A stretch of 64,000 nt of DNA from Virgibacillus siamensis (GCF_900162695.1 NZ_FUIH01000007.1:1984001-2048000), one strand, 5' to 3'. Shown: positions 18,049 through 27,126, numbered from the stretch's first letter. The notes: generated by a model not told the origin, from the sequence alone. Numbers and translations: made by a program.

Positions 18049-18741
18049 TTAATATGTTACTTCCACCCAGCCCTTGCGAATAGCTGATACAACCGCCTGT
18101 GTACGGTCATTCACATTCATTTTCTGCAATATATTGCTGACATGGTTTTTAACGGTTTTTTCACTGATGTATAATGATTCCGCAACGGCGCGATTGCTTT
18201 TACCATCTGCAAGAAGCTGCAGCACTTCACATTCGCGTCTTGTTAATAAATGTAATGGTTTTCGGTATTCCAGGTTTTTTTCAGCTACCCTGGACATGTT
18301 TTCCTGGGCAAGACGACGATATTCCTGCACCAGATTGTGTGTTACTTTCGGATGGAGATAGGAACCTCCCTCACTGACCACTTTAATCGCTTCGATTAAC
18401 GAATCAGAATCCATTTCCTTTAGCAGATAACCTTGTGCACCTGTTTTCAGTGCATGTGTTACATAGCTTTCATCGTCATGGATAGATAGAATGATAACAT
18501 TTGTATCAGGAAAATGTCTTACCAGATCCGATGTTGCCTGTACACCATTCATTGTTGGCATATTGATGTCCATAAGTACAACATCCGGATGATATTCTTT
18601 CACTAGTTTGGATGCTACCAGCCCATCATCACCTTCAGCTACGACTTCAAAGGATGGTTCAAATTCAAGAATTCGCTTAACACCTTCGCGAAAAAGCTTG
18701 TGGTCATCAATCAATAAAATCTTGGTTCGTTTCGTATTCAT
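18049..18741 (-). CDS. degU: DegU, response regulator
   Basis: 230 residues. The receiver domain (ILLIDDHKLFREGVKRIL, phospho-acceptor Asp in DVVLMDINMP near residue 56) is followed by a LuxR/NarL helix-turn-helix (LTRRECEVLQLLADGKSNR, KNHVSNIL). In B. subtilis it controls exoenzymes, biofilm, competence and motility. ATG at 18741 follows GGGAGG. It is 125 bp downstream of degS, so an internal promoter is possible. Length is the same as B. subtilis DegU (229). Confidence 0.96.
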   Translation of the reverse strand: MNTKRTKILLIDDHKLFREGVKRILEFEPSFEVVAEGDDGLVASKLVKEYHPDVVLMDINMPTMNGVQATSDLVRHFPDTNVIILSIHDDESYVTHALKTGAQGYLLKEMDSDSLIEAIKVVSEGGSYLHPKVTHNLVQEYRRLAQENMSRVAEKNLEYRKPLHLLTRRECEVLQLLADGKSNRAVAESLYISEKTVKNHVSNILQKMNVNDRTQAVVSAIRKGWVEVTY

Positions 18742-18866
18742 CGGTATTGTTCCTCCCTGATTAAATTCTATTTTATCTAAATTTACCCCATTACATTATC
18801 TATGAAGGTTCTATCTCTATTTTTATTAGTACCAGTATAACGAATTCTGTTGAAAAATGGTAATCA

Positions 18867-20006
18867 TTATGAAAGTTCATATGGAACATCAATCAAAATC
18901 GTAGTTCCTTTTCCAATCGAAGTATCAATGGATAAATTCCCTTCCAGCATTTCAACACGCTCCCGCATCCCAATTAAGCCAAACGATTTGTCATGTTTCA
19001 TGGAAGGATCAAAACCCTTGCCATTATCCTTTATTTCCATTACAATATTTGCTTTATTCAGTTCCAGTCTAACTTCAATACAGGTTGCATCGGCATGTTT
19101 GATGGCATTTTGCACAGATTCTTGAACCAACCGAAAAAAGGCAATCTCATACTTCTGATTTAACCGTTTCTCTTCACCAACCGAGGAAAAGGCAATTTCG
19201 GAATCATTATAATCGCCTATCGTAGCTATATACTTCTTGATGGTAGGAACAAGGCCAAGATCATCCAAAGCCATCGGCCGCAGATCGTAAATAATCCGGC
19301 GGACTTCATAAAGCGATGACCGTATCATTTTTCGAACACTTCTAATTTCCTTTAATGCTTCATCCACGGTTCCGTTTCGAAATGTCCGGTCCACCAACTC
19401 GGAGCGCAATAAAATATTTGCAAGCATCTGTGCCGGGCCATCATGGATTTCCCGGGAAATTTTCCTGCGCTCTTCTTCCTGTGCTTCAATAATCTTTAGT
19501 CCGAATTCCTGTTTTTCTTTTGCCTCAGCTATCATTTCGTTAACTTGTCTGAAATCATCGTTTAAGTAAGTGAGGATAACAGATATCTTCCCCGCCAGGC
19601 CATCGGCGCGTTCAAACGTCTGATCCAATGCAACCAAACGGCGTTCCAGATCTTCCCGTTTGTTTCGTAATTCTTTTTCTTCCTGACGAAGCACCGCCAA
19701 TTGCGTTTGCATTTTATGTGTATTTTCATAGACTTCGCGTATTTCAGTTTCTGAATAACGGTCAAAAAATTTACTTACTTCTGAAAGCTGCTGCCTGGAA
19801 TAGCGCACTTTCTGTTCCAGCTGGTCACCGTCTGTAATATGTTGCGCCATTTCTTCTTTTGTTTTCTTCAAATCACGTTTAAGTGTCTCATATTCCTTTC
19901 TGGACTCTTCACTGATATTGAAGATTTCATCTTTACTGTTTTGCACAACATCTACCATTTCATCAATGACAAAATCCAATGTTTTCTGTTCCAGTTTTTG
20001 TACCAT
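18867..20006 (-). CDS. degS: DegS, cytoplasmic sensor histidine kinase
   Basis: 379 residues. There is no membrane segment. An N-terminal sensor/coiled-coil region (about 1-180) precedes the HisKA_3 domain with phospho-acceptor His in SREIHDGPAQMLAN and an HATPase domain with DNGKGFD and GLIGMRERV. ATG at 20006 (MVQKLEQKT) gives an N-terminus of the same length as B. subtilis DegS. An ATG at 20045 would add 13 residues rich in aromatic side chains and has only a weak AAAGAAAA site. It faces yvyE divergently. Confidence 0.94.
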   Translation of the reverse strand: MVQKLEQKTLDFVIDEMVDVVQNSKDEIFNISEESRKEYETLKRDLKKTKEEMAQHITDGDQLEQKVRYSRQQLSEVSKFFDRYSETEIREVYENTHKMQTQLAVLRQEEKELRNKREDLERRLVALDQTFERADGLAGKISVILTYLNDDFRQVNEMIAEAKEKQEFGLKIIEAQEEERRKISREIHDGPAQMLANILLRSELVDRTFRNGTVDEALKEIRSVRKMIRSSLYEVRRIIYDLRPMALDDLGLVPTIKKYIATIGDYNDSEIAFSSVGEEKRLNQKYEIAFFRLVQESVQNAIKHADATCIEVRLELNKANIVMEIKDNGKGFDPSMKHDKSFGLIGMRERVEMLEGNLSIDTSIGKGTTILIDVPYELS

Positions 20007-20154
20007 ACAGTACCACCAGCCTATGATATAATTATTCGTATCCATTATTTTCTTTAATAGGGTCTTTTATCATACTTCCGGAAAACTTTTTTAAAATAAT
20101 AAGTATTTCTATTCCTTACCCTAAAGTCTGTTATCAGGAGGTTTTAAAAAACAT

Positions 20155-20787
20155 ATGCTCTCTTCTTATTATACCGTAAAAAAGGAAACTGCAAATGAAT
20201 TTATCGTTCAGAAGTCACGATTTATCGGCTATGTTAAACGCACAGATACAGAAGATGCTGCACAAGAATTTATTCAGCAAATTAAAAAGAAGCACCATGA
20301 TGCCACCCACAATTGCTCCGCGTACATGATTGGTGAAAATAATCAGGTTCAAAAAGCCAATGATGATGGTGAACCAAGCGGAACGGCTGGTGTTCCAATA
20401 CTTGAGGTCCTTAAAAAGCGTGACCTGAAAGATACCGTAATCGTTGTTACCAGGTATTTTGGCGGAATCAAGCTTGGTGCCGGCGGCTTGATACGTGCAT
20501 ATGGAAATGCAGCGTCGCGCGCAATTGAAACCGCTGGCGTTGTGGAAAGACGCTTAATGAATGGCTTTTCCATAACTGTAGATTATCCATTGCTTGGAAA
20601 ATTGGAAAATGAATTGCGGAACTCTGAACATGTGCTTGATTCCATTCAATACTTGGAAAAAGTGGAATTTATCGTTTTTGTCAGGGATGGATTTGAGGAG
20701 AATTTCCTGGACTGGATAACCAATTTGACCAGTGATACTGCAAAGGTGACGGAAAAGGGAACTGCATACGTGGAGATTGATGTCTGA
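20155..20787 (+). CDS. yvyE: YvyE/IMPACT family protein (UPF0029)
   Basis: 210 residues. An N-terminal IMPACT domain (about 1-115, with HHDATHNCSAY, DDGEPSGTAG and YFGGIKLGAGGLIRAY) is followed by a C-terminal DUF1949-type alpha/beta domain. The family is linked to translation or stress responses, but the bacterial role is not settled. Synteny next to degS is as in B. subtilis. ATG at 20155 is preceded by AGGAGG with 12 bp spacing. Confidence 0.92.
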   Translation: MLSSYYTVKKETANEFIVQKSRFIGYVKRTDTEDAAQEFIQQIKKKHHDATHNCSAYMIGENNQVQKANDDGEPSGTAGVPILEVLKKRDLKDTVIVVTRYFGGIKLGAGGLIRAYGNAASRAIETAGVVERRLMNGFSITVDYPLLGKLENELRNSEHVLDSIQYLEKVEFIVFVRDGFEENFLDWITNLTSDTAKVTEKGTAYVEIDV

Positions 20788-20817
20788 TCAACATCAATCT
20801 TCACGGTGCTGCACTGT

Positions 20818-21543
20818 CTATAATTTTGACAATGCAGCCTCATCACCGATAATTACAACATTAGTATGTTGTTGCAGTATGGATGCCGGAAATTCTTCCG
20901 TTATTTCACCCTGAACGAGTTTTTGAACAGCCTCGGCTTTTTTTTCGCCAGACACGAGCAAGAGTATTTTATTACTTTTCATGATTGTATCAATCCCCAT
21001 TGTAATCGCTTGTGTTGGCACCTCTTCCAATGAGTTGAAAAATCGTGCATTTGCTTGACGTGTCGATTCGTCAAGTTCGATTGTATGTGTCTTGCTGTCA
21101 AAACTGGTACCTGGTTCATTGAATCCGATATGACCATTTAAGCCAATCCCCAAAATCTGCAAGTCTGCATAACCGACATCACGAATTAATTTTTCATACT
21201 CAGCACATTCCTTTTCAGGTGTTTTCGTATCACCATTCGGCACATGGGCATGTTCGATTGGAATATCGACAGCATGAAATAACTTTTCATTCATATAGTA
21301 CCGGTAACTATTCGAATCTTCCCCGCTAAGTCCCACATACTCATCCAAATTAAATGTTGTCACATTTTGAAAGGAAACATTATTCTTTCGATAGGCTTTT
21401 ATCAATTCCCCGTACATTCCTTCAGGGGTTGAACCTGTTGCCAATCCGAGGACCGGATTATCTATTTCCTGAATAGTTTTGATTACCAGTTCACTTGATT
21501 TTTGACTCATTTCCTCATAACCCTTTAATTTTACAATTTCCAC
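20818..21543 (-). CDS. nagB: Glucosamine-6-phosphate deaminase
   Basis: 241 residues. Converts glucosamine-6-phosphate to fructose-6-phosphate plus ammonia. Visible signatures: TGSTPEGMY, NLDEYVGLSG with the catalytic Asp, and GLNGHIGFNEPG. GTG at 21543 directly abuts the nagA stop, with AGGAGG inside the nagA end, so the two are translationally coupled. Here it completes the amino-sugar pathway fed by the murein-recycling cluster at 45-59 kb. Confidence 0.96.
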   Translation of the reverse strand: MEIVKLKGYEEMSQKSSELVIKTIQEIDNPVLGLATGSTPEGMYGELIKAYRKNNVSFQNVTTFNLDEYVGLSGEDSNSYRYYMNEKLFHAVDIPIEHAHVPNGDTKTPEKECAEYEKLIRDVGYADLQILGIGLNGHIGFNEPGTSFDSKTHTIELDESTRQANARFFNSLEEVPTQAITMGIDTIMKSNKILLLVSGEKKAEAVQKLVQGEITEEFPASILQQHTNVVIIGDEAALSKL

Positions 21544-22707
21544 TTAATCTTCCTCCTTGTATGCTGCTGCACCGCGGCAAATCGTGTATCTAATATTCAA
21601 TGCATCATCTGTCAGCAAAAGGTCGGCATCTTTCCCCTCCCTGATGCTTCCTTTACGGTCATATATACCGAGCTGTTTCGCCGGATTTTCGGATGCCATT
21701 TCCATAACGTCCCTGATTGTAACATTTTTCAATTTCAGCATTTGTCTTGCACCTTGATCCATTTTCAAAATGCTTCCGGCCAGTGTTCCATCTGCAAGAA
21801 TAGCCCGATCTTCCGTTACAGTTACAGGTTGGCCGCCCAGCTCATAATCTCCGGCATGCAAACATTTTGCCCGCATGGCGTCAGTTATTAAAATCAGCCT
21901 GTCGCTGCCAACATTTCTATAAATAAGTTCGAGCATTTCCGGGTCGACATGAATACCGTCCGCTATCAGCTCCGCGCGCAATTCTTCAAGTTGAAAACCC
22001 GCCCCGACTGCACCAATATCCCGATGATGGATTCCTGACATTGCATTGCATAAATGTGTCAGCTGCCGCAGACCGTTTTCGACGGCTTTTTTAATCCCAT
22101 TAAATCCTGCCGCTGTATGGCCAGCTGAAACATTAATCCCTGATTCGGCAAGTGTTCGGATGAAGTCACCATCCTGATCATGCTCCGGTGCCATTGTAAT
22201 CGTTTTAATGCTGTTGCCGGAAAGTGACTGCCATTTCTGAAACAGTTTCATATCCGGCTTAACAATATGCTCTTCCGGCTGCGCACCTTTTTTGCCCTTT
22301 TCGATAAACGGTCCTTCCAGATGCACGCCAATCACTTCAGCATGTCCTTCCTTGGAATGATATGCAGCAACATTTTCAAGTGCTCGTTCGATGTTATGGT
22401 GCGACTGTGTGATAGTCGTCGCCAAAAAAGCCGTTGTCCCTTCTGCGGGTAAAACAGCTGCCATTTTATCCAGTGCGGCTTCAGTAGCATCCATTACATC
22501 CGAACCATCTGCGCCATGAATATGTCCATCGATAAAGCCTGGAATCAAATTTAATCCTTTTCCGTCAATAACTTCAGTACCTTCAGAAGGTTCCAGCTGA
22601 TCATTTATTTCTTTGATTTTATTATTTTCGATAAGCAGTGATCCCTGTACGTTTCCTTTTTCTTCAGTATAAATGGTTGCATTTTTTATAAGTAATCCAG
22701 TATGCAT
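21544..22707 (-). CDS. nagA: N-acetylglucosamine-6-phosphate deacetylase
   Basis: 387-residue amidohydrolase that deacetylates GlcNAc-6-phosphate, the product of MurQ. Metal and substrate motifs seen: PGFIDGHIHGADG, HLEGPF, SAGHTAAGF, HLCNAM and LITDAM. ATG at 22707 lies 23 bp after the small ORF ending at 22731, so the three genes form one unit, small ORF-nagA-nagB. No NagR/YvoA-type gene adjoins, unlike B. subtilis. Confidence 0.96.
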   Translation of the reverse strand: MHTGLLIKNATIYTEEKGNVQGSLLIENNKIKEINDQLEPSEGTEVIDGKGLNLIPGFIDGHIHGADGSDVMDATEAALDKMAAVLPAEGTTAFLATTITQSHHNIERALENVAAYHSKEGHAEVIGVHLEGPFIEKGKKGAQPEEHIVKPDMKLFQKWQSLSGNSIKTITMAPEHDQDGDFIRTLAESGINVSAGHTAAGFNGIKKAVENGLRQLTHLCNAMSGIHHRDIGAVGAGFQLEELRAELIADGIHVDPEMLELIYRNVGSDRLILITDAMRAKCLHAGDYELGGQPVTVTEDRAILADGTLAGSILKMDQGARQMLKLKNVTIRDVMEMASENPAKQLGIYDRKGSIREGKDADLLLTDDALNIRYTICRGAAAYKEED

Positions 22708-22730
22708 TTTTCATCCAATCCTTTTATAGC

Positions 22731-22877
22731 TTACTTTGTCTGTAAATTATTGTTATCTGTTCTCAGCAGTTCATATACCAATGCCTGAATCAGTTCTTCC
22801 GATGATTGGAATTTAGCGTTTTCTGTGTCTTCGATCATTTTTTTAAGCATATGTTTAAATCGTTCTTGTTCTACCAT
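22731..22877 (-). CDS. Small acidic-basic protein of 48 residues, unrecognised
   Basis: ATG at 22877 follows AAAGGCGG by 8 bp and opens MVEQERFKHMLKKMIEDT, ending LLRTDNNNLQTK. There is no membrane segment or cysteine; it looks like two amphipathic helices. It is the first gene of the nagA-nagB unit, so it may be a co-regulated small protein or a translated leader. I do not recognise a family. The ribosome site, the clear promoter just upstream and the tight spacing to nagA support expression. Confidence 0.6.
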   Translation of the reverse strand: MVEQERFKHMLKKMIEDTENAKFQSSEELIQALVYELLRTDNNNLQTK

Positions 22878-22896
22878 AACGATACCGCCTTTTAAA

Positions 22897-22951
22897 ATTA
22901 TACGCCAATCATACCATATTCGCGCGAAAAAAGGTGTCGAACGATGTCGAT
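22897..22951 (-). promoter_or_regulatory. Promoter of the small ORF-nagA-nagB unit with Spo0A-like boxes
   Basis: The minus strand has a perfect TATAAT (22902-22897) but no recognisable -35; that place is taken by the palindrome TTCGCGCGAA (22919-22928). Two boxes on the plus strand, TGTCGAA (22935-22941) and TGTCGAT (22945-22951), are exactly 10 bp apart, on the same face of the helix, at about -45 to -61. This fits an activator-dependent promoter. Spo0A is the guess from the TGTCGAA core; a different regulator is possible. Confidence 0.5.
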
Positions 22952-22969
22952 TAACGCATTTTTATATTA

Positions 22970-23467
22970 CTATTTGGCTATTCCTCCCGATTTTGTTTTC
23001 CAATGTAACAATAACACTATACAAATGGCAAAACCGGCACCGATACCATCAATTACAACATCACCTGCGTATGGTGTACGGTTTGCTGTGAATCCCTGGT
23101 GAAATTCATCTGTTACAGCATATGTGATGGTCATCATATATGACAATGCCAGAAGCAGCCACATTGTTCTCCTGCAAGTCTTTTTCAAAGCTAAATAAAA
23201 CAATAAAAGTAAGATAAAGTAGACACCAAAGTGAGCCCCTTTACGGACAAAAAATTCAATCAATCCATCGACACCCAAAACTTCCGTACTTACCTCTGAA
23301 TGATGATATGTAAACGAAACCCAGTCCAAATATGGTTCCAAAAATGATAAATTCAGTAAATTTCCCAGAAACGGCTTGATATTCTGTTCTTCATACGGCT
23401 GTGCAGACGAATAGAAGATCACGCCCATCCATAATAGAGGCAAAAGCCAGTATATGTATTTTTTCAT
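22970..23467 (-). CDS. VanZ-like membrane protein
   Basis: 165 residues with about four membrane segments. The N-terminus MKKYIYWLLPLLWMGVIFYSSAQ and the acidic TDEFHQGFTANRTPYAGDVVIDGIG match the VanZ family, whose members affect teicoplanin resistance or spore and wall phenotypes; the biochemical role is unknown. ATG at 23467 has AAAGGTG upstream. It lies downstream of sinR, separated by a terminator hairpin. Confidence 0.85.
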   Translation of the reverse strand: MKKYIYWLLPLLWMGVIFYSSAQPYEEQNIKPFLGNLLNLSFLEPYLDWVSFTYHHSEVSTEVLGVDGLIEFFVRKGAHFGVYFILLLLFYLALKKTCRRTMWLLLALSYMMTITYAVTDEFHQGFTANRTPYAGDVVIDGIGAGFAICIVLLLHWKTKSGGIAK

Positions 23468-23496
23468 TTCTTACACCTTTCCTGTTCCAACAAAAA

Positions 23497-23519
23497 ACCG
23501 CAAGCCATGGCTTTACGGT
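23497..23519 (-). terminator. Terminator of sinI-sinR
   Basis: Inverted repeat ACCG...CGGT with inner AAGCC/GGCTT (23497-23519) followed by six T on the minus strand, just after the sinR stop. Confidence 0.7.
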
Positions 23520-23525
23520 CTAATC

Positions 23526-23858
23526 TTATTTATCCTGTTCTTTTCTCCACTTTGTAAATTCAAGATATTCTTTAAACTGCTCTTTGGAAACACCAGAATC
23601 CATCGCTTCCCTGACGATTTCCAGCCATTCACCATCAAGTTCCGGTTCTGGACCATTTTGATTATCTTCACGAATCAGTTCATTTACGGATACACCGAGT
23701 ACGGTGCTGATTTTTTCGATAAACTGAATCGATGGGTTTGACTGAAGATTTCGTTCAATGGAACTTAAATAAGATTTAGCCACATCAGCCTTGTCAGCTA
23801 ATTCAGAAATGGACATCTTTTTATCCTGCCGTAATTTTTTTATTGTCTCGCCGATCAT
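23526..23858 (-). CDS. sinR: SinR-like master repressor of biofilm genes
   Basis: 110 residues. N-terminal XRE-type helix-turn-helix (MIGETIKKLRQDKKMS, SELADKADVAKSYLSSIER, SNPSIQFIEKIS) and a C-terminal SinI/SinR dimerisation domain (DGEWLEIVREAMDSGVSKEQ, then TKWRKEQ). Length and nearly every landmark match B. subtilis SinR (111). ATG at 23858 follows AGAAGGTG; the GTG at 23867 overlaps the ribosome site and is rejected. It is paired with sinI just upstream, which makes the name secure. Targets here are not visible in the window. Confidence 0.93.
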   Translation of the reverse strand: MIGETIKKLRQDKKMSISELADKADVAKSYLSSIERNLQSNPSIQFIEKISTVLGVSVNELIREDNQNGPEPELDGEWLEIVREAMDSGVSKEQFKEYLEFTKWRKEQDK

Positions 23859-23931
23859 GTCCCACACCTTCTTTCAAAGAGATTATACCACAAAAAGGTG
23901 TATGGTTCTATATTGAGTACAGCTTTTTTCA

Positions 23932-24063
23932 TCACGTTGTGTCCCGCCGTGCTTTTGCCAGAAACAGTCTTATTTCCTCTGCGGTCAGACCGATTGTTTT
24001 CGCCTGTTTAATCAATTCCAGCCATTCATAGTCCACCTCAATTTTTTCTACTGCACTTCCCAT
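23932..24063 (-). CDS. sinI: SinI-like antirepressor of SinR
   Basis: 43 residues from ATG at 24063 (ribosome site GGGGGA, 7 bp spacing), reading MGSAVEKIEVDYEWLELI then KQAKTIGLTAEEIRLFLAKA. This is the SinI helical hook: the DxEWxxLxxxA and GLTxEEIRxFL pattern also occurs at the C-terminus of SinR (EWLEIVREAM, GVSKEQFKEYL), which explains how the two form a heterodimer. It lies 73 bp upstream of sinR on the same strand. A stem-loop (24087-24093 with 24105-24111) sits in its leader region. Confidence 0.88.
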   Translation of the reverse strand: MGSAVEKIEVDYEWLELIKQAKTIGLTAEEIRLFLAKARRDTT

Positions 24064-24335
24064 AAACATTCCCCCAATTAATAACTTGCGGTCACCCTGT
24101 CATGGACCGCACCAAAAGAACCATGACTTTTTATTTACACATTGTGCGAATCTTTAATACTAATATACTACATATACAATCCATTTTGGGTGTCTTCTTT
24201 TGTCAGAAACAAACTAGTTTTGCACACAGTAAAAAAAGCTTTGCCGAGATAGGTCTAACGAACGGTTTTGCAGTTGATTTAATTACCTGTTTCCATTATA
24301 TTCGTTATAAAGAACTCAATTTGGTGGTGCTTATT

Positions 24336-25001
24336 ATGAGAAGACTTGCGGTTGTTGTAATTATAACTGGAATAGCACTAGTCTTAATTGGCGGATACCA
24401 ATGGTTTTCCTCCAAAAAAGCACAACAGGAAACGATGCACGAAGCGCGTACACTATTGAATAAAAAAAATCCTGAAACCAACTTGCCTGCTTTTACGTTT
24501 GATAAAAAGAAGCCATTCACCAATCCACCCTTCACGGACAGAAAAGGGAATTCTGAACCAGCAGATTCCCCCGACATTGACACAACTTTTGAACCTGAAT
24601 TTGGTGAAATAATTGGTATATTGCTTATACCTGATTTGGATGCGGAACTTCCTATTGTAGAGGGAACAGATGCCGATGACCTGGAAAAAGGGGTGGGACA
24701 CTACACCGGTACCGCATTTCCAACACAACATAATCAGATTGTTCTATCGGGGCATCGGGACACTGTTTTCCGGAGAACGGGAGAACTCGAGATTGGAGAT
24801 TTATTAATTGTACAACTGCCATATGGTAATTACAGCTATGAAATAACAGATACAGAAGTAGTTGATGCAGATGATCGCACTGTCATTGTCCCCACCGCTC
24901 CACAAGAGGTTTTAACGCTGACTACATGCTATCCATTTTCTTTCATAGGAAATGCACCTGACCGATATATTATTACGGCGTTACCTGTGCGGAAAAATTA
25001 A
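24336..25001 (+). CDS. Class D-type sortase
   Basis: 221 residues. N-terminal membrane anchor (about 4-24), a linker, and the sortase beta-barrel with catalytic His140 (SGHRDT), Cys198 (TLTTCYP) and Arg210. TLxTC and the N-terminal single anchor fit class D sortases, which attach proteins to the wall at LPxTA/LPNTA-like signals, in some bacilli during sporulation. ATG at 24336 with GGTGG upstream is preferred; the longer frame from 24102 has no signal-like start. No obvious sortase substrate is encoded in this window. Confidence 0.88.
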   Translation: MRRLAVVVIITGIALVLIGGYQWFSSKKAQQETMHEARTLLNKKNPETNLPAFTFDKKKPFTNPPFTDRKGNSEPADSPDIDTTFEPEFGEIIGILLIPDLDAELPIVEGTDADDLEKGVGHYTGTAFPTQHNQIVLSGHRDTVFRRTGELEIGDLLIVQLPYGNYSYEITDTEVVDADDRTVIVPTAPQEVLTLTTCYPFSFIGNAPDRYIITALPVRKN

Positions 25002-25087
25002 CAATTAATCCTGTTTTCGTACATGTTTTTGCTTATAGAAAATGATATGATAATAGATGGATAGAAACAGAAATTGAGGGGGCCATT

Positions 25088-27112
25088 ATGAAAAGAATAT
25101 TGCTTTTACTGCCTGTATTATTCATTTTATTCCTGTCTGCCTGTTCGGATGATGGAATTACACCGCAGGAGCGGTTTGATAAATATGTCAGTCATTGGAA
25201 CAGTCAGGAATTTAAAAAAATGTATGACATGTCTTCCAAAAAATCCACCGATACATATCCTGCTGAGAAATATGTCAAACGGTACAAAGATATATACGGT
25301 GATTTGGAAATTAAAAATGTAAAAGTTACGTATGACAAACTATCGGAAAAACAAACCGAAAAAGCAATGGAAAATGGAAAGATAACCATTCCGTTCAGTG
25401 TAAAAATGGATTCCATCGCAGGACCTGTTAAATTTGATTACAAAGCAAGACTTGTTCAAGAAGGTGAAGATGACAAAACAAACTGGTATGTTAACTGGAA
25501 TCCCGGATTTATTTTTCCAGCCATTAAGAATGGAGGAAAAATCGGTTTGGAAACGGAAGAGGCCCGACGCGGTGAAATATTGGACCGCAATCGGATGCCG
25601 CTGGCGATCAATGATGTTGTCTATGAAATAGGAATTATCCCCGGCAAACTTGGGTCAAATCCTGATCAGCAAAAACAACAGATTGCCAATTTGCTGAACA
25701 TGTCAGTTGAATCAATCAACAATAAGATAAACGCTGACTGGGTCGAATCTGGCATGTTCGTACCAATTAAAAAAGTTCCAACTTCCAATGATAGCACACT
25801 AAATCAGTTATTTAACCTTAGTTCTGTTGTTAAACGTGATGTTACGGGAAGAGTATATCCCTATGGTAAAGCGACTGCACATCTGGTCGGATACGTGGGT
25901 AAAATCACTGCGGAAGAACTGGAAAACCTGGATTCCAAAATTTACGGTCCAAATGATGTGATCGGTAAACGCGGTCTTGAGCAGCGTTTCGATAAACAAC
26001 TTCAAGGTGAAGACGGTGTAAAAATTACCGTTACGAAAGAAAATGGTGAAACAAATGTTATTGCCGAAAAACCCGTAAAAGACGGCAAAAATATTGTAAC
26101 GACAATCGATGCAGACTTGCAGCAGAGAATATTCAAAAGTTACGACGGAGAAGCGGGCACCGCAGCCGCTATCGACCCGAAAACCGGGGAAACGCTGGCG
26201 CTTGTAAGCAGTCCGTCATTTAATCCAAATGATTTCTTATACGGAATCTCACAGTCAAAACTGGAAGAGCTGCAAAACAATCCGAAAAAACCATTAATTA
26301 ATCGTTTTGCAGCCACATTTACACCGGGGTCAAGCATAAAGCCGGTAACAGCCGCCATCGGATTAAACAATGGTACCATCAAACCTGGTGAAGGTGTAGA
26401 AATCAATGGGCTGACATGGAGCGGCGGCGAAAACTGGGGCGACTATAAAGTAAGACGTGTTTCCACTTCAAGTCAACCAGTCGATGTAACAGATGCCCTG
26501 ATTAGATCGGATAACATTTACTTTGCCATGCAGGCGGTAAACATGGGTGCGGACAAATATGTAAAAGGCTTAAAACAATTCGGCTTTGGCAAGGAGTTTC
26601 CATTTAAATATCCAATTCAAACATCAACAGTATCTACGAGTGGAAACATAAATGATGAGGTATTGCTGGCAAACAGCAGTTACGGACAAGGGGAACTCCA
26701 GATCAGTGCCTTGCATCTTGCCATGACGTATACGCCAATTTTGAACAAAGGAAATATGCTGAAGCCTACCCTGCTAATTGATGAAAAAGACGGAGAAGTC
26801 TGGAAGAAGAACTTAATCACTGATAAACAAGCAGATCTCCTGCAGGATGCGTTGCGTAAGGTTGTTGCTTCTCCAAAAGGAACGGCAAATGGAGCCCAGC
26901 GCGCTGACTTTCCGATATCCGGTAAAACGGGGACAGCTGAGCTGAAAAAGACCCTTGACGAGAAATCAGGGGCCGAAAACGGATGGTTCGTCGGCTATCC
27001 ATCCAAATCGAAAGACATTCTGATATCCATGATGGTAGAACATACAGAAGATAATGGCGGAAGCAGTTACGTAGTGGATAAAGTAACGAACGTTTTAATG
27101 GATGTTAAATAG
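25088..27112 (+). CDS. pbpC: Class B penicillin-binding protein, PBP3 (PbpC) type
   Basis: 674-residue lipoprotein transpeptidase that cross-links peptidoglycan. Signal with lipobox LSAC (residues 16-19), a MecA_N-like NTF2 domain (about 25-140), a dimerisation domain (about 155-310) and the transpeptidase domain with SSIK (Ser415, Lys418), SDN (474-476) and KTGT (613-616). This layout is that of B. subtilis PbpC (668) and of low-affinity PBPs such as MecA. ATG at 25088 is behind TTGAGGGGG. A strong terminator follows. Resistance to beta-lactams cannot be read from the sequence. Confidence 0.93.
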   Translation: MKRILLLLPVLFILFLSACSDDGITPQERFDKYVSHWNSQEFKKMYDMSSKKSTDTYPAEKYVKRYKDIYGDLEIKNVKVTYDKLSEKQTEKAMENGKITIPFSVKMDSIAGPVKFDYKARLVQEGEDDKTNWYVNWNPGFIFPAIKNGGKIGLETEEARRGEILDRNRMPLAINDVVYEIGIIPGKLGSNPDQQKQQIANLLNMSVESINNKINADWVESGMFVPIKKVPTSNDSTLNQLFNLSSVVKRDVTGRVYPYGKATAHLVGYVGKITAEELENLDSKIYGPNDVIGKRGLEQRFDKQLQGEDGVKITVTKENGETNVIAEKPVKDGKNIVTTIDADLQQRIFKSYDGEAGTAAAIDPKTGETLALVSSPSFNPNDFLYGISQSKLEELQNNPKKPLINRFAATFTPGSSIKPVTAAIGLNNGTIKPGEGVEINGLTWSGGENWGDYKVRRVSTSSQPVDVTDALIRSDNIYFAMQAVNMGADKYVKGLKQFGFGKEFPFKYPIQTSTVSTSGNINDEVLLANSSYGQGELQISALHLAMTYTPILNKGNMLKPTLLIDEKDGEVWKKNLITDKQADLLQDALRKVVASPKGTANGAQRADFPISGKTGTAELKKTLDEKSGAENGWFVGYPSKSKDILISMMVEHTEDNGGSSYVVDKVTNVLMDVK

Positions 27113-27126
27113 TTTTTTAATTAACT

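Noticed and set aside
20007..20045. Longer degS start at 20045
   Set aside because: The added residues do not fit the DegS N-terminus and the ribosome site is weak.
24190..24205. 0A box between sinI and the sortase (TTTTGTCAGAA)
   Set aside because: An extra base breaks the TGTCGAA core, so it was not called.
24102..24335. N-terminal extension of the sortase
   Set aside because: The extra 78 residues have no signal features or ribosome site; the true membrane anchor starts at 24336.
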